From: Acidobacteriota bacterium
Lineage (GTDB): Bacteria > Acidobacteriota > Terriglobia > Terriglobales > Acidobacteriaceae
Direction: 5' to 3'
DNA length: 6,143 nt
Assembly: GCA_021811745.1 (NCBI GenBank)
Contig: JAJZNH010000379.1
Span: forward strand, 1-6,143
Positions 1 to 5,817 of this stretch are shown here, one piece after another; position 1 is the stretch's first letter; each line of letters begins with the position of its first letter. The notes beneath the pieces are model-generated. The model searched no databases. It had not been told where the DNA came from and saw nothing but the letters and a program-made list of their open reading frames with translations. Made by a program: the position numbers and the translations under genes.

Positions 1-621
1 GTCGTGGGCGCTGAAATCGAGAGGCGCATTGCGATTCTGAAAGTCGAAGGATGAGGCGCGGCTCTCGTAGTCCAGAACTCCCTGTTCGACCGAGATGCGG
101 CCGGCACGCAGATCGAAGAGAGTATCAAGCACGGGCTTGCCCGGTTTTGCGGGCCTGCGCGGCCGCGGCTGATTGGTGGAACCGTCCATGTAAACGATCA
201 GGTGCAGGCTGGGTTGGGAGACATCAAGATCGCTTAACAGAATCCTGGGACTCAGGAAGCCCAGCACGCTCAGCCGCACGCGCAGGTTTCCGATACTCGC
301 ATACGGCGCTTCGCCGGGAGCTTCAAGACCATGAATCGTCACCCCGCGCGCATCAGCCTCCAGATGGAGCAGATGCCACTGGAACGAAGCAATCTCAACG
401 CGCCCGCCGGTCATCGTCTCCACTTTGGCGATCAGCCATCGGCGGACGAGCCGCTCGCACTGTGCCGAGTTGGCCCAGAAAAAGAAGGCGGTCAACGCCA
501 TCGCGAGCAGAAGCGCCCCGCCGGCCAGACTCAGAGGAAGATGCCGCAAAAAGAAGCGCCGCAGGCGGCTGCGTCGATGCGGGCCAGCCGCGGGAGCCGG
601 GTTGGATCCGGATTCGCTCAT
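1..621 (-). CDS. TamB/AsmA-like inner-membrane-anchored protein, N-terminal part (runs off left edge)
   Basis: The minus-strand frame is open from an ATG at 621 to position 1, giving 207 residues and no stop, so the gene continues outside the window. Seen: a short Pro/Ala and Arg-rich cytoplasmic head (about 1-27), one hydrophobic segment (about 28-50, containing LAGGALLLAMALTAFFFW), then a periplasmic region beginning RWLIAKVETMTGGRVEIASF. That stretch, followed by a strand-rich part with LRVRLSVLGFLSPRI, SQPSLHLIVYMDGSTN and FDLRAGRISVEQGVLDYES, has the look of the N-terminus of AsmA/TamB (DUF490-type) proteins. Family knowledge: these are anchored in the inner membrane, and a long beta-groove spans the periplasm; TamB pairs with an Omp85 protein, and AsmA-like proteins also carry phospholipid. 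Its ATG overlaps the stop of the preceding SurA-like gene (ATGA), with a G-rich stretch just upstream as a possible ribosome site. The C-terminal TamB domain is not visible, so TamB versus another AsmA-like protein cannot be settled here. Confidence 0.8.
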   Translation of the reverse strand, partial: MSESGSNPAPAAGPHRRSRLRRFFLRHLPLSLAGGALLLAMALTAFFFWANSAQCERLVRRWLIAKVETMTGGRVEIASFQWHLLHLEADARGVTIHGLEAPGEAPYASIGNLRVRLSVLGFLSPRILLSDLDVSQPSLHLIVYMDGSTNQPRPRRPAKPGKPVLDTLFDLRAGRISVEQGVLDYESRASSFDFQNRNAPLDFSAHD

Positions 622-1421
622 GCGCCCCCCTTTCCCTGGCGTTGCGGCGAGGCATTTTGGGAACTGCCATCGGCTGCCGGAGTCTCCAGCGAGGGGTCGA
701 GCACCTCGATGTCGCCCTGTTGCCGCAGGTTTTGGAGCCAATTCGAAAAGAGTGTGTTGACGCGCTGCTGGAGGAGAATCTCCTGAATCCGCGAAGAGAC
801 AGTTTCAAGAGGCGGAGCTTTTTCGCCGGGTGGATACTGAGGGAGAAGAGTGTTGCGATAATAGGCGTCAATCTCCTGCCGGGGGATCTGAACGCCCTCA
901 CGAAAGCGCAGCTCGATGAAGTGCAAACTCTCAACCCGACTACGCAGGTAAGTTTCCACGTCTCGCGGCCTCAGGTCCCGCGACGCCAGAAATGCCTGCC
1001 AACCGGAATCTGAGGCGCAATCCCGGCGGGCACAGTCGGGGAGCTGCTTGCGGATCTCGGCGATGCGGGCTTGCACCTCGGCCGGTGAGGGTTGGGCTGC
1101 CCGCGCTTCTTCCCGGCGAATCTGCTGCTGAATGAGCGTGCGGCTGATGAGCAGTTGAAGAGCGCGCTGGCGGGTCACGACACCGCGTACGCCGCGAATG
1201 GGCTCGAGAGCTGAGAGCTGCATCTCGCGGTCGAGATCACTGGCGAGGATGACATGGTTATTGACCACCGCTTCCGCGCGGTCAAGGACCGCCGGAGACG
1301 CGGAAGGTGGAACCTGGGAAACTCCCGGCGCCGATCCGCAGACGAGCAGACCCATTGCCAGCCCCAACAGGCAGGGATATCTCACTTCGGCCTTGAGGCG
1401 GATTGGAGGGCGGAAGCTCAT
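618..1421 (-). CDS. SurA-N-like periplasmic chaperone without a parvulin domain
   Basis: This 267-residue protein starts at an ATG whose A is the last base of the upstream Omp85 stop codon (TGATG), so translation is probably coupled; no strong Shine-Dalgarno is seen. Residues about 15-35 form a hydrophobic export signal (CLLGLAMGLLVCG, then SAPGVSQ). The mature start, LDRAEAVVNNHVILASDLDR (46-65), matches the opening of SurA-type chaperones (a 'VVNdevIllSDLd' pattern). A helical domain follows (about 68-175), then EIDAYYRNTLLPQYPP, and a C-terminal helix and strand (VNTLFSNWLQNLRQQGDIEVLD, about 221-242 in two parts) like the C-terminal part of SurA N-domains. A parvulin peptidyl-prolyl isomerase domain would need about 90 more residues and is absent. 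Cys130 and Cys135 flank a short Arg-rich loop. Inferred role: holding unfolded outer-membrane proteins in the periplasm for the neighbouring Omp85 machine. The last 25 residues are polar and low in complexity. Confidence 0.82.
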   Translation of the reverse strand: MSFRPPIRLKAEVRYPCLLGLAMGLLVCGSAPGVSQVPPSASPAVLDRAEAVVNNHVILASDLDREMQLSALEPIRGVRGVVTRQRALQLLISRTLIQQQIRREEARAAQPSPAEVQARIAEIRKQLPDCARRDCASDSGWQAFLASRDLRPRDVETYLRSRVESLHFIELRFREGVQIPRQEIDAYYRNTLLPQYPPGEKAPPLETVSSRIQEILLQQRVNTLFSNWLQNLRQQGDIEVLDPSLETPAADGSSQNASPQRQGKGGA

Positions 1422-4400
1422 CAGAATGTCTGCCCGAAGCTGAAGAAAAAGTTGAAGTGCTGCGCCTCTCCCACATACGGCTGCGAATAAGGCGTGAGGG
1501 GCGCTGAGAGCGAGTAGTTGATATTTACCGGGTAAATGGGCGGATTCAGGTTATAGCTGAAGTCCAGCCGGATAGGCCCGACGGGCGTATGATAGCGCAC
1601 CCCAATCCCTGGCGCGTGCGAGAAGTAGTTGAAGCTGCATTGCCCCTGCTGGCCGATCGAGTTCGTAGGTCCGGTGGGAATGTAGCTGCTCGGGTCATCC
1701 GGATTCGCAAGCACCTTGCAGGTATCGCGATGCGGCTGATGAATGCGCAGAGCGCTGGGCCAGATATCCCCCGGGGTGTCAAAGACATTGCCCATATCGT
1801 GAAAGAGCACAAAGCTGAGGTCATCGCCCAGCCCGGGCAGCGGCGTCGGGGGCAAGCGCAATTCGGTACTGTTGACGAAGACTCCGGCGCCGCCGATCGG
1901 GAAACCGGTCTCGGGGTCACGCGGGCCGGCCGCGTTGATGGAGAAACCACGGAGAGAAATGGCGCCGCCGGCGTAGAGCCGTTCAGGCAGCGGGATCAGC
2001 CCTTCCGACCCGGTACCGAAAGTGCGCACCTGGCCGTACCGCGTGTTGCGCGCCAGCACAAAGCGCCCCTTGTCAAACGGGTAGTAGCTTGCGTTCGATG
2101 CGTCGATGCGGTTGAACTCCGCCTCGGCGCCCATCTTTGCATCGGAGAGGAAATCCTGGAAGGTGGTGTAGGTGCCGCGGCGGGAATCGAGAGCGGAGTC
2201 GCGGGTATCGCGAATCCAGGTAATGGATGGGCCGGCAACGCGCACCGCGGCTGCCAGTTCTGGAATCTCCTGCGGAAAGACCTGCAAGCTGCTGGCCGCT
2301 ACTTTGACTCTGCGAAAGTCGTATTCATAGATGAATGTGTTGCCTTTGGAGAGAACAGAGCCCGGATTCAGAAAGCTTTCGGTAAGGCGCGTGCTGGCTT
2401 GCAGTCGCGAGGCCACATATGTCGTTACATCCTGGCTGTTGGCGTAACCTCCGGTGAAGGTAAAGCCGAAATTCTGGTTTCCCTCGATGTGCGGAATCTG
2501 ATAGATGAAGTTGATACTCTGTTCCAGCAGTCCGTACTGGCTCTGCAGAGATGCCGACATTTCGCGGCCGAAGAGGTTGTTGCGAGTAATGTCGGCGAGC
2601 ACGCGCGGGCTGACGCCGGTTTTGCCGTTGGGATTGCAGGCTACGCCCCCGGCGAAGGCGCCGGCGCAGTTGTTCTGGGGTTGGCCGGTCTGCGTCTCGA
2701 AGCCCAGACCGTAAGTGAGGGCCCAGCGGCGCGCTTCGCTTGCCTGTAGCAGGATGGTCTTGTGCGTGTCGCCGCCATTGGGATTCTGGATGGCCGCATT
2801 GACTTCGTTGAAGAGCGCAAGATCATAGAGATTACGCTGGGTTTGTGTCAGAGCCGTGGCATCGAGCGGGTCTCCCGGATGCAGCGTAATCAGGCGTTTC
2901 ACGGTTTGCGGGCGCGTGTAGTGCAAGCCGGTGAGGAGCACTTTGCGCACAAAGATCTGCGGTCCCTCGATGACGTTGAATGTCACGTCGACTTTATGCG
3001 GATCGCCAGATTGCGTCTGCTGGTGAACGTCCACGCGTACCTGGTCGAATCCGTGGCTCAAATAGTCAGTGAGCAGCGTGTCACGGTCTCCGGCCAGATT
3101 CTGGGGTGAGAGCAACTGGCCTGCGATGGTGTTCAGCAGCGGCGTAAGCTGGTTTGCCGGTATGTGATCGTTTCCTTGAATGGTCACCGTACCGACACGC
3201 GTTTGCTGGCCTTCGTCGATCCGGTAGACCACATCGAGCGGGGCTGTCTTACCGAATTTTCCAGATGGCTCCCCACGTTCAGGAGCACTGATCTCGGGCG
3301 TGACCTTCACGTCTGCGAAGCCGTTGTTCTGGTAGACGGCCTGCAGCGCATTGACGTCCGCGGCAACAAGGGCCTGGCTGTAGTCGCCGTGGCGGTTGAG
3401 GGTACTGGCAGGGTGAACGTTCAACAGCTCTTTGAGGGTGGCCGAGTCAAAGTAACGGTTTCCCGTAACCGAAACCTTTTCCACGCGGCGCCGTGGCCCC
3501 AGCCGCACCACAAAAATGATGATCACATGGTTGGGGTCAGGGGATAGCCGCCTGTGGTCCACCTTCACGTCGAAGTAACCTTCGCGCTGGTAAAAATCGC
3601 GAAGATGACGATTGCCTTCATTCAGAAGGTCCTCATCGACAGTTCCTTCCTCATAGACAGGGATCAGCCGCTTGAGTTCGTCCTTCCCGATGCTGGCGCC
3701 TTCCACCTCGATGGTGACGGTAGGTCCGCGGTTGGCGGAGAAGTTGTATTGGATCCGCCTGTTGCTGGTGGCGTACTGATGGGATGCCAGCTTGACATCG
3801 GCTTCGAGCCGCTTCTGCTTCTGATAATGCTTGAGAACGCCGCTCAGTGCGCGGTTTACCGTATCGTGGTCGACCTGGGCCCCGGTCTTCAAATGGGCAT
3901 GATGCTGAAATTCCTTCACGCTCAAGCCCGACTCTCCCGTGACATCCACCTTGCCGACGCGGGCGCGCGGTCCGGAGGTGATTTGAAACGCAATATTCAT
4001 AAGCTGCTCATCGCGATGCGGTGACAGCTTGTAGTCGATCTTCGGCTCAAAGTAGCCGTTTTCGGCCAGCGTGGCGCGCATCTGCTGGAGGGCGCGGTCC
4101 ACCTTCGCCTGCGTGAAGCGCGTCCCCGCCGCAAGCTGGCTTGCCGTCTTCAGTTGGGAATTCATGGTAGAGCCTTTCGCGCCATCGACGTCCACTGTGC
4201 CGATGAACATGCGCGGCTCACCGCGAAAGATCAGGCGCACACCACCGGGTTCGCGCGTGCCCTCCACTGCCAGAGTTTCGTAAAGGCCGGTGGCAAAGAG
4301 CTGGCGCAAACTCCTTCTGACGTTTGCCGCCGTCAAAGGTTTGCCGACTGCCTGCGCCAGGGGGGCTCGAAGCGGCTCAAACAGGCTGGCTGATACTCCT

Positions 4401-4678
4401 TCAAAGGAGATGCTAAGCACCGGCAAGCCCTGCCATTGATAGAGAGGAGTCTCGGGTAGCGCTGGGGGCAGGGGCGTCTTCTGCATTTTTGCCGCGCTGG
4501 TCATCGCGGGAGCGCTTAAGATGGCGGCGGAATTCATTCCCGGATTTTGGCCCCAGCAAACATCCGCGATGATAAGGGCACACGCTAGCAAGATCCCGTT
4601 CCGAATCACCTCAGCAACGAAGATCTGCTGTTGGAGGTTCCGGCGTCCGCCGCGCGTCCCTCCGGGCTTAAACCGCAA
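1421..4678 (-). CDS. Omp85/BamA-superfamily outer-membrane assembly protein with about seven POTRA-like repeats
   Basis: This 1085-residue protein is exported by a signal segment at about 25-43 (NGILLACALIIADVCWGQ). After a short linker, about seven POTRA-like modules follow, at roughly 86-153, 156-236, 238-318, 319-395, 396-490, 492-572 and 574-648. Most show a beta strand with V-x-G, a helix pair, and a 'GYF/GFxxV'-type turn (ENGYFEPKI, REGYFDVKV, NNGFADVKV, SHGFDQVRV). The rest (about 650-1085) is a 16-stranded-type barrel with Omp85 landmarks: WIRDTRDSALDSRRGTY (821-837), the loop-6 LRGF motif (909-912), LFHDMGNVFD (958-967), TPVGPIRLDFSYNL (1031-1044), and a terminal strand ending in Phe (FNFFFSFGQTF). 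Family knowledge: BamA inserts outer-membrane proteins and TamA works with TamB. The adjacent SurA-like and TamB-like genes fit either job. The length exceeds E. coli BamA (about 810 residues, five POTRAs). The start is a TTG with a well-placed GGGAG; a GTG at 4609 would give a shorter, more typical signal peptide. BamA versus TamA-like cannot be decided from one locus. Confidence 0.93.
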   Translation of the reverse strand: MRFKPGGTRGGRRNLQQQIFVAEVIRNGILLACALIIADVCWGQNPGMNSAAILSAPAMTSAAKMQKTPLPPALPETPLYQWQGLPVLSISFEGVSASLFEPLRAPLAQAVGKPLTAANVRRSLRQLFATGLYETLAVEGTREPGGVRLIFRGEPRMFIGTVDVDGAKGSTMNSQLKTASQLAAGTRFTQAKVDRALQQMRATLAENGYFEPKIDYKLSPHRDEQLMNIAFQITSGPRARVGKVDVTGESGLSVKEFQHHAHLKTGAQVDHDTVNRALSGVLKHYQKQKRLEADVKLASHQYATSNRRIQYNFSANRGPTVTIEVEGASIGKDELKRLIPVYEEGTVDEDLLNEGNRHLRDFYQREGYFDVKVDHRRLSPDPNHVIIIFVVRLGPRRRVEKVSVTGNRYFDSATLKELLNVHPASTLNRHGDYSQALVAADVNALQAVYQNNGFADVKVTPEISAPERGEPSGKFGKTAPLDVVYRIDEGQQTRVGTVTIQGNDHIPANQLTPLLNTIAGQLLSPQNLAGDRDTLLTDYLSHGFDQVRVDVHQQTQSGDPHKVDVTFNVIEGPQIFVRKVLLTGLHYTRPQTVKRLITLHPGDPLDATALTQTQRNLYDLALFNEVNAAIQNPNGGDTHKTILLQASEARRWALTYGLGFETQTGQPQNNCAGAFAGGVACNPNGKTGVSPRVLADITRNNLFGREMSASLQSQYGLLEQSINFIYQIPHIEGNQNFGFTFTGGYANSQDVTTYVASRLQASTRLTESFLNPGSVLSKGNTFIYEYDFRRVKVAASSLQVFPQEIPELAAAVRVAGPSITWIRDTRDSALDSRRGTYTTFQDFLSDAKMGAEAEFNRIDASNASYYPFDKGRFVLARNTRYGQVRTFGTGSEGLIPLPERLYAGGAISLRGFSINAAGPRDPETGFPIGGAGVFVNSTELRLPPTPLPGLGDDLSFVLFHDMGNVFDTPGDIWPSALRIHQPHRDTCKVLANPDDPSSYIPTGPTNSIGQQGQCSFNYFSHAPGIGVRYHTPVGPIRLDFSYNLNPPIYPVNINYSLSAPLTPYSQPYVGEAQHFNFFFSFGQTF

Positions 4679-4685
4679 TACCGTT

Positions 4686-4690
4686 CTCCC
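4686..4690 (-). promoter_or_regulatory. Ribosome binding site supporting the TTG start of the Omp85 gene
   Basis: Read on the minus strand, GGGAG lies 7 bases before the TTG at 4678. No ATG occurs between the upstream in-frame stop (4708-4706) and codon 48, so the start must be TTG at 4678 or GTG at 4609. The clean Shine-Dalgarno favours TTG. The GTG has only a GAGG that overlaps it too closely to act as its ribosome site. Confidence 0.6.
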
Positions 4691-4786
4691 AAGAAAATAC
4701 GGGGATTACACCCCATTTGTCTGACGAAGACCGCATTGAGTCGGAAGCCCACAACTCGCTGGCTTCGGTTCTTTTCCGCCGAATCT

Positions 4787-4815
4787 CCGACAATTTGACC
4801 GCTTACCCTTATACT
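4787..4815 (+). promoter_or_regulatory. Candidate housekeeping-type promoter for the sigma/anti-sigma pair
   Basis: CCGACA, a 17-base spacer and TATACT, about 58 bases upstream of the sigma factor ATG. The -10 is one base from consensus and the -35 is weak. The assignment is by eye only, and such matches occur by chance. Confidence 0.25.
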
Positions 4816-4873
4816 AACGAGGTTGGAAGCCTGGTGCAGCACCCAGTTTTAAATGCTAGAGTGAAGGACGCGC

Positions 4874-5566
4874 ATGCCTAATTCCCGGTTCCCCACCCAA
4901 CTACCGGACTCGACTCCAGCAGGTGGCGAAGAAGAGATGATTTCCCCAGCCCCAACCGCGCCGGTCACGCCTCCCGCGCCGGTGGGATCTTCCAATTCCG
5001 CTGACGGCGATATTCTTGCCCGTGCTCAGGCAGGCGATCACCACGCCTTCGCACAACTTTACTCCCTCCACAAAAGACGCATCTACTCTCTTTGTCTTCG
5101 CATGGTGGGGAATGTTGCGGAAGCCGAAGACCTGACCCAGGAGGCCTTCCTTCAATTGCACCGCAAGATCGCCACCTTCCGTGGCGACTCGGCTTTTTCC
5201 ACATGGCTGCACCGGCTGGCGGTCAATGTTGTGCTGATGCAGCTGCGCAAGAAGGGACTCTCCCTGATTTCGCTGGATGAAGCCATGGATCCCACGCCCG
5301 ATGAGGGGCCCGGACGCAGCTTCGGCGCTCCTGATCTCACCCTTACCGGTGCTATTGACCGGCTGGCGCTGGAGCGCGCTGTCAATGACCTGCCCACGGG
5401 ATACCGGCTCATCTTCATTCTCCACGACGTGGAAGGTTATGAGCATAATGAGATAGCTTCCATGCTCGATTGTTCCATCGGAAACAGCAAGTCGCAGTTG
5501 CACAAAGCGCGGCTGAAATTGCGCGATGCGCTCCGCGCGCAAGCCTCGGAGGAGACGCGGCCATGA
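4874..5566 (+). CDS. ECF-family RNA polymerase sigma-70 factor (RpoE-like)
   Basis: A 230-residue sigma factor with regions 2 and 4 only, typical of the extracytoplasmic-function group. Residues about 1-45 are a proline-rich, probably disordered extension. Region 2 spans about 46-127: DHHAFAQLYSLHKRRIYSLC, then the core-binding signature AEAEDLTQEAFLQLHRKI and the -10-recognition helix (FRGDSAFSTWLHRLAVNVV). After an acidic linker (about 130-158), region 4 spans about 159-222: LERAVNDLPTGYRLIFILHD, and the -35-reading helix-turn-helix EIASMLDCSIGNSKSQLHKA with KARLKLRDAL. The ATG at 4874 has AAGGA 5 bases upstream (4864-4868); an ATG at 4937 would drop 21 residues of the extension but lacks a spaced ribosome site. 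The last bases overlap the next gene (ATGA), which is its candidate anti-sigma. The locus is divergent from an outer-membrane assembly operon, so envelope-related control is a reasonable guess, but the regulon cannot be read from here. Confidence 0.95.
   Translation: MPNSRFPTQLPDSTPAGGEEEMISPAPTAPVTPPAPVGSSNSADGDILARAQAGDHHAFAQLYSLHKRRIYSLCLRMVGNVAEAEDLTQEAFLQLHRKIATFRGDSAFSTWLHRLAVNVVLMQLRKKGLSLISLDEAMDPTPDEGPGRSFGAPDLTLTGAIDRLALERAVNDLPTGYRLIFILHDVEGYEHNEIASMLDCSIGNSKSQLHKARLKLRDALRAQASEETRP
5548..5554 (+). promoter_or_regulatory. Ribosome binding site that sets the anti-sigma start
   Basis: GGAGGAG lies 8 bases before the ATG at 5563, inside the end of the sigma factor gene. It supports the ATG that overlaps the sigma stop (ATGA) over an earlier in-frame TTG at 5470, which would overlap the sigma gene by about 97 bases and would add 31 unlikely residues. 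Confidence 0.75.
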
Positions 5567-5817
5567 CCGAAGATCCCAAAAGCCTGAGCTGCGCCGATTT
5601 CCAGGCCCAGTTACCCGACCTGATCGGCGCCGGCGAGAACGTCGCGATCCATCCGCATGTGCTGAGCTGCGAGCTTTGCCGTGCCTTGCTGGCTGACCTG
5701 GAAACTATCGCCGAGGCTGCCCGCCAGTTGTTTCCCAGCGTGGAACCGCCCGAGGATCTCTGGGAACACATAGAATCGGCCATCGAGCACGAGGATGACG
5801 TCTCCGGTCTCAAGTAA
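5563..5817 (+). CDS. Small zinc-finger (ZAS-type) anti-sigma factor candidate
   Basis: An 84-residue acidic protein coupled to the ECF sigma factor by a 4-base overlap. It begins MTEDPKSLSCADFQAQLPDL; the Cys10 and the following helix match the opening of zf-HC2 anti-sigma proteins (an 'l-s-C-xx-F-xxx-L-pd' pattern). The zinc motif His32-x3-Cys36-x2-Cys39 (HVLSCELC) is intact, giving the classic HxxxCxxC signature. Helices follow to Leu83-Lys84 with no hydrophobic stretch long enough to cross a membrane, so it should be cytoplasmic. Family knowledge: ZAS proteins hold their sigma factor inactive through the N-terminal domain, and some release it when the zinc Cys residues are oxidised. Inferred role: inhibitor of the adjacent sigma factor, possibly redox or ligand sensitive. 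With only 84 residues there is no room for a separate sensor domain, so signal input, if any, would come through this domain or a partner encoded elsewhere. Confidence 0.85.
   Translation: MTEDPKSLSCADFQAQLPDLIGAGENVAIHPHVLSCELCRALLADLETIAEAARQLFPSVEPPEDLWEHIESAIEHEDDVSGLK

Larger units (their letters stand above)
4679..4873. promoter_or_regulatory. Divergent intergenic regulatory region between the Omp85 operon and the sigma factor
   Basis: These 195 bases separate the two divergent transcription units, so both promoters should lie here. Rightward (plus strand), TATACT at 4810-4815 is a good -10 candidate, preceded at 17 bases by CCGACA (4787-4792), which matches 4 of 6 bases of a sigma-70 -35 box. 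A separate TTGACC sits at 4795-4800 but is too close to that -10. An AT-rich TTTTAAAT (4847-4854) lies nearer the sigma gene. GGAAGCC occurs at 4743-4749 and 4825-4831, and the reverse-oriented GGCTTC at 4761-4766; the first and the inverted copy form a 6-bp inverted repeat with an 11-base spacer. No convincing leftward promoter was recognised by eye. Individual boxes are tentative; the region's role follows from the gene layout. Confidence 0.5.

Noticed and set aside
51..1013. A 320-codon open frame on the plus strand
   Set aside because: It is antisense to the TamB-like and SurA-like genes, is very rich in Arg, Ser and Pro, and has no recognisable domain. The minus-strand genes have signal or membrane segments and coupled starts.
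1338..1344. Possible lipoprotein signal (LLVC) in the SurA-like protein
   Set aside because: The residue before Cys is Val rather than Gly, Ala or Ser, so the lipobox is poor; a Sec signal peptide cleaved nearby is more likely.
1589..2749. A 386-codon open frame on the plus strand
   Set aside because: It lies wholly opposite the Omp85 gene, whose barrel motifs are clear; long antisense frames are common in GC-rich coding DNA, and the translation shows no family features.
4795..4815. TTGACC followed by TATACT as a sigma-70 promoter
   Set aside because: Only 9 bases separate them, far short of the usual 16-18; the -10 pairs better with the weaker CCGACA at 17 bases.
4901..5542. A 213-codon open frame on the minus strand
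   Set aside because: It is the complement shadow of the ECF sigma factor, whose regions 2 and 4 are unmistakable.
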